From assembly GCA_004794655.1 (NCBI GenBank), contig SMMW01000042.1, positions 1,865,001 to 1,929,000 of the forward strand: a DNA stretch of 64,000 nucleotides, in the 5' to 3' direction. This DNA is from Marisa cornuarietis (Eukaryota; Mollusca; Gastropoda; Architaenioglossa; Ampullariidae). The translations under genes and the position numbers were made by a program. The number at the start of each line of letters is the position of its first letter. Within the stretch, counting starts at the first letter, position 1. Shown piece after piece: positions 1 through 10,746 of this stretch. The notes beneath the pieces are model-generated. The model was not told the origin of the DNA. It did not search any database and worked only from the letters and a program-made list of their open reading frames with translations.

Positions 1-407
1 ATTATCCTTTTTATTCCAACTTAATTTTCACCTTAATCTGCAAGCTCGGACGAAGCAACATATCACTTTGCGTTAAGCCTTTTCCATTAAAGAAGTTTCC
101 TCTAAGCAAACTTCAATGCTTTCTTTAATACATAGCCTTTCCTCACCTGTTCTTGTCAGGTGTTTCAAACATATTTTTAAGTGACTATTGAAGGTTAGGA
201 GTGAATAAAATTTTGTTCTAGCTTTCTTTATAACGTCAGTGTTATTCTAGTTTTTCTTTAAAAGGCAGAACTTAAAAAATCTGGTTCTTATAACTGTTCA
301 CTAATGATGAAAAAGGGAGGGAAGAAATTGATTTAGGCAAAAATATTCTTGTACTTGTTGAGACACTTGTAGGAATTTTACAAGAAAATACTTTTTCATT
401 TTTCCAG

Positions 408-440
408 CTCTTCCACCTCATCTTCAAAGTGCTGCGAGCA
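408..440 (+). CDS. + strand gene, first visible exon (33 bp)
   Basis: Acceptor TTTTTCCAG at 399-407 after a pyrimidine tract; donor GTAAGT from 441. Phase 1 in and out; encodes LPPHLQSAAS. Its last base plus the next exon's TG gives a Met codon. It may be preceded by exons outside the window. Confidence 0.55.
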
Positions 441-1953
441 GTAAGTTTCCAAATGTTTGTGTCTATGGTTACACAGAAGCTATTATAGAGACGGGTCACT
501 TTGGTCAAGTTGGCATGATTGGCCATCGGAGTGCGCCTGGCCCTTCTCAAGCGAGACCCATAGCTGTACAGTATTCTGTACTTGAGTGTTTCCAGCAAAT
601 AATAATAATAATAATCTGAATTTACAACGCTCAGCATCACGATCAAGAGAGATCGCACTCTATGCGCAGACCAGTTATGATAAATGAAAGATAACAGTGG
701 ACGGTTAAAAACGTATAGGCACAGTGAACAACATAAAGATGAGGTACAAGAATAAAACGTAAAGCAATGGATGAACGTATGACGGGATACAGGTACTGTA
801 AACAGTATGAGATAAACTTATTACATGATGGTTAACACGCGAGACAGTATTGCAAGGAAGTTAAGAATAGTAATTCAGGGATAGTACTTTGTGAACAGTT
901 ATGTTTTCAGAGAGCGTTTGAATTTAGCCTTCGAATCAGAGTGGCGAATGTGATGTGGAAGGGAGTTCCACTGCTTAGCAGCACAGAGGGAGAACGTCCG
1001 TTGTCCGCATGTGACTGTCTTTGAGGGAGGGAGGGAGGGAAGGAATGCGCGAGTCTGATGAGGAGCGAAGATTTCGGGCAGGGATGTGGACAGACAAGGT
1101 TGCAGTAAAGTACTGGAGGGAGTAGCCTTCAAAGAATCCATAGCGTAGAGTTGAGAGATTGTAGTCTATTCTAGCTTTAATGGGTAGCCAATAAAGAGAG
1201 TGAGTGAAGAAGTGGTGTAACATGTTCAGATTTGCGAGTCCGGAAAACGAGACGAGCAGCTGAGTTCTGTACTTTCTGAAGCTTATCAATGAGTTATTGT
1301 GGACGTCCAGCAAGACGAAAGTTGCAGTAATCTAGTTTAGACAGAACAAATGAGCAGATGAGGATTATGGTGGTTGAGATTAAGGAAAGAATTATAATTA
1401 TTATAATTAATATAATAATAGTATACATTATATATAACATTATTATTATTATAAGGAAAAAATACAGATCTTTTTCAGTTTGTTTTGTCTGTGCCCAGCT
1501 GCTAAAATAAATCAAAACAAAACTAGGGAAGTGCCCGAAACAGTAACAAGAAAAGGAGTATATAAGGATTTAATTAGGAACCTGGTTGTATTGACGCAAT
1601 CTTTGCCCTCAGACTGCTTAGTGAGCTGACCATTAATATGATCAAAAACGACAAAGACGTATACCTTGTATCTATAATTATACAGTACAAGGAAAAGGTA
1701 TTTGATCATGTCAACAGAGCAGAGCTTTTGAACATTATGGACGATTGTTTTGAAGGTGCAGCATCTTTGAAAACATCATAGTCAAATACACCAACACCAG
1801 AAGTGCAGTGAGAACCCCATCAAACAGACATAATGCATTAAAATAACATTAGGAGTGAGTCAAGGTGCTCGCCTCTCACACTTTCCCTAGCAATTGTATA
1901 CCTTACTTTTGTCCTTTTAATGAAAAGCAGGGAATCCGCGCTATACGGTCACA

Positions 1954-2011
<58 letters not shown>

Positions 2012-5000
2012 CGCGGATTGAGACTAGTGCCTTACACTGGCACACGTGCATAAATACTCCAGTCTGCTAGCCGCCTATGCTCTATCTACGGTCTTTTTGA
2101 AAGTTATCCTGAGTTTTGTGCTTCTGTTTGAGTATTTTTCCTTTTTGTTTTGTCCACGTCATATCACGTAATAAACTTATATTAAAACCGTAGTATATAG
2201 CTTGACAGCTGTAATAATAAAAGAAGACATAAGACTTTTCCATATGCTGCAAGAAGATCAAATTTATGTACACTTGGAACTAGCCAGTTTATTCAAGAAA
2301 GGATTTGAACCTGTATTTCTGATACATACATCTTGGGTTTTTGAGACAGTTTCTATATTTCAGAGAAATGTCAAGGTCATTGTGAAGAAATGTAGGAGGA
2401 AAGTATTTTCCGATATATACAACTTTTTGTGAAATGTCATGATTGCCTTTCTTTAATACAATTCTGGTTTACATTCTTTTCCCTTCAGTGGGCTTGATGG
2501 ATCCGAACATCGTAAGAACCTTGATGCCGGGAAGTAAGTAGATTTCCTTTAATGTTAAAAGGGTTATTGGAAGTGAGCCTTTGTATTGTGGTCTTTGAAC
2601 CGCACTAGACTCGTCTATTATTTAGAAATGTGCTTTAGTAGAAGAGGAGAGCAAAGAGGAAGATGGTTTCTTCATATTATTTTTAATTACCAGTTACGTA
2701 TTAAGGTGACAGTATACTCTAGAAAGTTTTGTTTTTGTTTTAAAGATTTTTAATAGCATTTTGTAACAGCATAATCAAATATAAATAACTATCTTAATTT
2801 TTTTTTAGGTGGTTACGATAAAACTTTTGAATGTAATCAGTGATATTTTGAAAAATGTGAGGAGTGCTTAAGTGATTGCTTGCAGGGCGTGCACCTTTTT
2901 CAATAAAGCGAAAAGGGACTACCAACGATTAACAAAATTAATGTTGAAAAAAAAGAATTAAACGTGAGTGATGATGACAATGAGTGTTTTACGGCAGTTT
3001 CTTGTGGCGAGCGACACTGCCGCGTCACAGTCACTTATCTGGGTTCCTTCTGACACGACGGTCTGAACCACGAGGTTGTTGTAGCAGGGGACTGCTGTCT
3101 TAACGTGTGACGAAAAGTGTTGTTGAAATCAAGTGTCAAAATGTCAAACGATATGTCAAATGCTGCGGAGCAGATAGGTGGATGAATAGCTGTAGGAATA
3201 GTTAAGCGAATCGCTCGATGGATAAATCCTTGAATCATTGGATGTATAGGTGGATAGATGAATCACTGGCTGGATACAGATAAATGGGTAGATAAATGGT
3301 TGAATCACTTTATGGATTAATAGACGAGTTGACGGATGGCTTGATGGATGAATAGACGAAAAGATGAATCACTTGATGGATAAATCGACGGACAGATGCT
3401 CGAATCACTGGATATACAGATAGGCCTGCCCTGCGAGACAGCGATTTGCCGTAAATCGCAGGTGCCACATAGACAGTAACACGAACAGTGACAATGGTCG
3501 TGTCCCTCACTTAAGGATAAACTGCATAGAGCTTCCGAAATCGGACACAAAGAAATTATTTGTCCGAAGTTCCTACCGACAACTTTTAACCGTTGAATAG
3601 CATATTACCGTTACTGAACGTTAACGGCTAAAGTCCTTCCAGGCTAAACGATACTCGCCCCCCCCACACACCCACACCCACACACACCCACCCATGAGTT
3701 GCGTCACCTAGTCACATGACTTCCATATGACTGTCCTATATGATCGTGGCCACAGACCTATAGCTAAAAATAACGCGTCAGAATAAATAATACGTGTTAT
3801 TATTTGAGTCGCGAAACGTTACATTCAAAGATATCAAAATGATCATTCTTGAAAATTTAGAGAACAGTTTCTACTTTACAAAGACGCTAAAATCAATGGT
3901 CTATCATTTTTGATACTGTCTGAAAGTTATTTTGAAAAAAATACATTTAAAACAAATCATTTATTACAGTCAAAAGTTTCTTCGTAATCACTTAAAAACA
4001 TTATTTTATATTTGCTTATTGTGTCGAAGAATGTTATTAAAAATCTTTAAGACAAAAAATTTTCTAGCGTATACTGTCACATTGATATTGTTAATAATAA
4101 AAAATGCATGCGAGGAACAGTAGCTTGATGAACTAGACTAATAATAGAAACAAATGAGTAGATATTTCTAATTATATATATATATATATATATTGCCACA
4201 GTGAGTTTCGGGGCACCAGGAGCTGGACCAGTGGCTGGCAGACCTATGGATCCTGAGGTCATGGAAAGTAAGTTTTTTTTTTAAATTTAAGATTAATTTT
4301 TGCACTTGGAATTCATTTCGGTGCTTTACTTCTCTTGCTTTCTAAGCAGATCTCTAGCAACTCTTCTTTCTTAATGATGAATCACCCCTTACACAAATGT
4401 ATTTACGGGAATATAAGCTGTATGATCTCTACTTTGCTCTGGTTCCTGACAACCCTATTCCTTTGAACTCTTTGTGTCATACATTCCTGTAAAATGTTAG
4501 ATTCCCCTTCAGACAGCATTCTTTTTGTTTCTTGTTTTTTCCTTTTTTTTTTGCTTTACTGTCAAAACTTTACTTTCAAATGCACCTTAATCAAGATGTT
4601 TTATCGGGGTAAAATATCTTTTGTGGATATTAGACTGTAAATATTGATACTATTAACATCGTTCATTTTTCACACATATATTATTGTATCAAAAGATAAT
4701 GGGACTGAGAACCAATGGTTATAAAAAGATATTTAATATTTACTGACAAAGGTAAAAATCTGTACCACAATAAGTCTTGATTTCAGGAAGTAACAAATGT
4801 TTTTCTACAATTGCAGTTCTAATAATACCAAAATAGCAAATTCATTACTTAAAGTGATCTAAATGATCATTCACATTTTTCCTTAGTTGTATAGTTATTA
4901 CTCTACAGTGCCAAAATAAGTGTTCAACAGTTTCATTGTCTTGTTTACAAAAACTGTAAACTGGAGATATGTTCAGCTTACATTTGAAAGATGAACTTAG

Positions 5001-8000
5001 TGTGCAATCCAAGACTTTCAGTTGGAGCCATCTCAGTTGGGTGTCTAATATAGTTTTATGAGATGGACTGTCCTAGCTACATTGAGTTCTGTGCCATTTT
5101 CCTAGTGCAGATATAAATGCTTTGTTGTTCAAGGCTTCTTAAAAATTCTTTTATTTTTTCTTCTAATTATCCTATTTATAGTTTCTTTATGAGAAGTTAA
5201 AGTGCAGTTTCACTATCTTTTATACAAAATGTCGGTTCTGACTAGTATAGGATATTTCAATCGAAATATATATCTCTATATAGAAATGTATCCGCTATGA
5301 GATTCACTATCTCACTGGTATCAATTCATTAATATATACAAGTTTCTTGTTCGTCCTAACACTTACCCCTGATATAAAATGAACTACCTATAAAATTCTT
5401 TGCTGTACGTTTTAATGCACTTATCAATAAACTTTTCAGAACGTTTGTTAAGAACTGTGTAGGACAAACATGCACACGTATTTTTTTAAAAACACAAACG
5501 ATTGCCTAAGACTGACCAGATATTATTATCGTTGCTGGTTATAGACAAATGACAAGGCAACACACATGTCATGCTCAAAGATCTTAATCTGCTCATTAAA
5601 AAGATTAGAACTTTACAAGTTACTCACTGCTTTATTTAATTCCTCAAACCATTTCTCTTAAACAGAACATAAAAAGTCGCAGTTAATGACCACATGTTGG
5701 ATCACCTTGACGTAAAGTTTTACAAGGCTCAATCTTAGGTCCTCGTCTGTTTATTATATATATCAATGATCTTCCCTTTCATGTATCCCAGTCATGCGAA
5801 GGGTTTGCCGACGACACAGTAATACGTATAGGTCACAGACTGATCCACTTGTGGCTCTTCTACAACAGAGTGCTTATGAGCTTCAGTTCTGGACTGAACA
5901 AGGGCATATGGCACTCAACTCTCAAAACACAGAAGTCATGCTACTAATAAAAAAGATAGAAGAGATAAAACCTAACTAACACATTTTAAAAATTTATGTA
6001 AATACTCAACCGATAAAATGAGCACAAAGCCATGAACGTCTATGTGTGACTATTGATAATATGTCATAGGCCCAACATACCTTACCCATAAACAAAATTA
6101 TAGCACAGAAAATGTCCTTTCGAGAATAAAACACTTCTTAAATCTTCAACCTTGGAATCTCTTCTACACAACCCGTATTCCTCTGACTATCGAGTATACT
6201 TCCCCTCGGTCGGACTGCCGTCGATCAACAGGGCAAGAGGCGGGGTTACTAGCGGTTAATAAGATTGTAAATGGAAATGTTTAGACCTTGTTATACAATA
6301 TGCAGTGTACATGTATACCTCTAATTCCTTCATATTTGCTAGAATACTTTGTAGGCTCCACTTGTAACCGACTGTAATCACCCTTGATTTGAGGCCAGGT
6401 GGCCTACAAAAGCTGAATAAATTATTATTATTGTTGTTATTATCAGTATTGTTATTATTAGCATTATTAAAACCAGTACAATATTTAATTTTTTGTTTTA
6501 AAGCCCCACATAGGAAACAGGGAAGTCGGTGTGTTAAAAAGGGAGAGAATTTCGGACACATGTACATTCAAGAGCATACGTTACTTTTTCATGTACTGTG
6601 AATAATGAGAACCGAAAATGAAGACAATAAAACCAAGAGCCTCATTGCTCCTCACGGACAAGAGAAAGTACAGATAAACAACATGATCTCCTGTATATAG
6701 TGGGAAAAGAGAATGCTGGTGAAAACGACACATTGATTTCTGTATGCTATCAAACAATGCATGGCTTTAACAACGATTTATTTTATTGCAGTGTTCATGA
6801 TGTCACAAATGATGCAGAACATGCGTGAGTATCCTCATGAACGTCTTTGAACACTTCAAAAATTAGGTGAAACATGAATACAGAATACAGGCTACAGACT
6901 GCACTTCTAGTCATGTTTTCTGTGGTTGTTCTCGTAATAACTGCTGGTCATGTTTTGTTGCAATGGTAGTGTGATCAGAAAGAAATGATCTCGCTTTGGT
7001 AAAATCTCATGTATCTCTAACTCGTTATTTCTGTGACAGTTCAGCGCCCAATCAAACAAAGTGGACTTTTTTAGGTTCATAGCAAAACTGAATGTAAAAT
7101 CTGCTCACCACATATAATTTAACTGGCCTAGACGTGCCACCCTTTATACCAATAAGTGGTCATATTTTGTCATGACCCTTAATAGTACAGAGAACAACCG
7201 TAAAATTGGCATTGGCTAGCGTCATCGCACATTTTAAAATCAATATATGACTACTTTTTTGTGATGTACCTTACAGGGCTACAAGTTAGTATTCATATGT
7301 TGCAGCATACATCTTGGAGACGTTTACGGTCTAACAATTTATTTTACAAAGCTTCACTACACATTTTAAAGGTCACAACACAAAGCGCTCATGCTAGGCG
7401 AGTAACAAGCACTTTTCTATGTGTAGAAAGACAGCGGCAAGCACAGCAAAACCAAAAAAAGCAACAACGACTACGTCAACAGACATCTAGCTCATCCGCA
7501 CAGTCACCTACTTTGATGGCTACGAAGAGTGCTACTTCTGCATCGCAAGCGTCTTTGTCGGGAATTAATCTTCAAGGTAACCAAGGTAACAAAAGAGCCT
7601 ATGTGTTCTTAAGATTGTTCTCTTCACCGATTTCCTTTATTAAAGTTTAATCATTACGTCTGTCCCTGATGGTTACGTACAGGTGGCCTACTCACACAAG
7701 AACACAACAAAGATGGAAATTGACGCACAACTGTAGATTTTATTCAGAGTCACTCGGTGGCTGGCCTGCCTTCTCTCCGCTCTCACTTCCAAATCCAAAA
7801 AGCCTCTAGTTGGTTTGTTTGTTTAGTAGGAAAGTGCTGCCGCCTTGTGGTGATTTCGCACTATGGGGAAAAGGGAAGAGGGAGGAAACCAGAGTACCCG
7901 CAGAAACCCCCCGACGCCCAGCCCTGTCACATACAGAGATCTGAACCCTGAGCCGCTCGCGAATTTATTTTTCCTAAAACAAAATTCTTGAGCCACCCTA

Positions 8001-10669
8001 TGAGAACCTTCTGATTGGTCATTTGCTCAAAGTGACAGTCTCGAACCCAAAAAGCTTTGCAAGCAAGTGTTTTAATCACCACACTACCGGGGCCCCTAAA
8101 AAGCCTCTAACTTCAAACCCACACTACTTATCCTATCCCCGTCGAACGTTCCAAATACCATCCTCCTTCTTTTTCCCTCGACCTTTCCCTGCCCCGTGGT
8201 GGCAATGGCCCCCACCCACCCCAAAGTCCAAGGCCGGACTTTCTAGCTTTGTTAAGTGTCCACGTGTGAAGTGTGACTGTGTTTTGTTTGAGAGCGTGTG
8301 TATGTGCACGTGTGTGTGTGCGACGGTCGTGTGTGAATGTCAGTACGCATGCTTGTACGTGCGCATGTGTGTACGCGTGTAATGACTGTGTGTGCATATG
8401 CGAGTGTGTGCGCGTACTTACATGATAGTCCTAAAGGTACCGCAGTCTGGTCATGACCTTCCCAGGTGTCTCGGGCGACTTCGTAACTTCCGATGTAACA
8501 ACAGGTTCAGTAGCCATTGGCGGGACACTTCAAGGCTGGCTATTATGTACGCAGCAGTTGTGGGAAAGGCACAGTCCTGGTAGCCGTTCGACCACTACCT
8601 TCTACAAAAACAAAGAAATAACTTAGTACACTACTAGAGTGTTACAAACGACCAACCCGTTTTTGATTTTTTTTGGAAACAATAGTACAGATTGTTCTGT
8701 TACGAAAACAAAACATTTACTTTAAGAATTTATTTAAGGTATGCAAACAAAGAACCGGAAACACCAGGCCTGTCTAAAGGAAAGCAGAGTCTTACACTGG
8801 ACATGAACCTGAGTCGCTTATCCAGTAATAAAGGTCCGTGGTATTTATAACAGTGAGTGTGGCTCAGTTCAGCAAATCTATGCATGATCGAGTCAGATGA
8901 AGAAACACTGCTCAGATTGTGGTGTTCAAGAAGCAAAGTTTTCCCCAGAAAATGAAACAGATGACTTTGGAATACAGCCCTACAGATTTTAAATTTATTT
9001 AAAAGCTTCGATTGAATTAAAAATATTTACAGGAAGGTCCAAACTCCAAACGGAATTCACTCAACAGACTGGTATTCATTGAAGTTTACGTTCTATGATT
9101 GATTCTCAGTTACGAAGTGGGCGAATTTAAGTTAATTTCTCCATGTTTGTTATAAACACATGTCAAATATGCATTTGTCTAAGCTAAACATAGAACTATT
9201 TTATTTGATAGACGGTTAATTTCTAGCACTGCATTTTATTTTGTAGTTACAAGACTGCTGATAATTACTATTTCACCATTAACATATCATATTATAAAAA
9301 TTTAATACATATTTATCGATTTAAAAACTTATTTCTTCCCCATTTAGCTGAATGCAAATTAACTATTTACTTACTCGCACTAAGTTTATCCGTCTCAATT
9401 CTTTTTAGCTGTTTCGAGCATGCACATCAATTGTGCCCTCACACTGTCAGTAATTGTTTTTAACATTGTGCTGAATAAGATTACGACTGATGATATGTTT
9501 GTTAGTGTGTCACGATGTTACTTGTAGACCAGACGGTGTACAAACCGTCGATGTCTCATATCTGGTGCTTGATCTTTGTTTAAGCTTTTTTCCCAGCAGT
9601 CGTAGTTGGTTTTAACATCTCGTGCTTTTGCATAGTAAGCACTGCTGTAGGAAGATCTCTTTGTTTTACGGAAAGTCCAAGACTTGGCTGTACTGTATAA
9701 GGGACTGGAAAACAATCGATTTTGAAATGTTTTGAGCAAATTCTTGCTGGACACGTTTAAACAAAGCAGAGATCTTTATCGACAGATCTTTGAACAATGT
9801 TACTAGGCGTTTGTAGCCAGTATCTGCAGGTTATCTCCCTTAGCTAAAGCATGGACGTAGTGTTTTGTTGTTTGGAAATGTACATTTGTTGTTTGATGGA
9901 TTTGGATACTTTTATGCCCAAGAAGATATTTTCTGAGGAAAGAAAGAACACACACACACACACACACCCACCCCCCCACCACACCCACACAGAGTCAGAA
10001 AACAAATATGGATTTGCTGAGGTGAAATGTGTTTGTGTAAAACAGCATGAAAAATGAATTCAGCAGTTATTGAAATTATACAAATATTATACATAAACAA
10101 CCCATGAACATGCAAAATGATCACATAAATCTCCAAGAGCTTTAATAATTTAGAGTCTAATGTGCATAAATATATGCACACATATCTGTGCTCACATGAA
10201 CACAGAAAACAAAGAGAAAGCAACATCAATTCAGAAAAGCTATAGGCACAACTAACAAGTCAACGTTTAGGCAAAAAACCTCCCTACGCTATAAGTAACA
10301 GTGTAGCCAACTTCTTTCTAGGCATTTCGTGTGTAAGTAAGAACGTGTAAGTCCTTTTATTGTTCAGTGTACCTGAATTAGTGATCACCGAATGTGGTTA
10401 CAACTGACACATCTCTTTCAGGAACAGGTTCAACAGCGGCGTCTTCAGCATCGTCGAGTTCTGTGTTAAAGACCTCTGGCAGTGGTGGGTCAACCTCGAG
10501 TGGAAACAGTAAGTGGCAGAGGATAAAAAAAGCTCACAAACTTGCATCCACACATTCTCACACCCAACCATCTCAACCATCTCGGAAAGAGAGAGAGAGA
10601 GACGCATAGTGCAAGAAATAAAGATAAGCAAGCGCGGGAGGATACTTTTTCTTTCTGTATATGCCTGAT

Positions 10670-10746
<77 letters not shown>

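Noticed and set aside
272..658. 128-codon - strand ORF at the left edge
   Set aside because: It overlaps the splice-bounded exon 408-440 on the other strand and has no domain or codon pattern.
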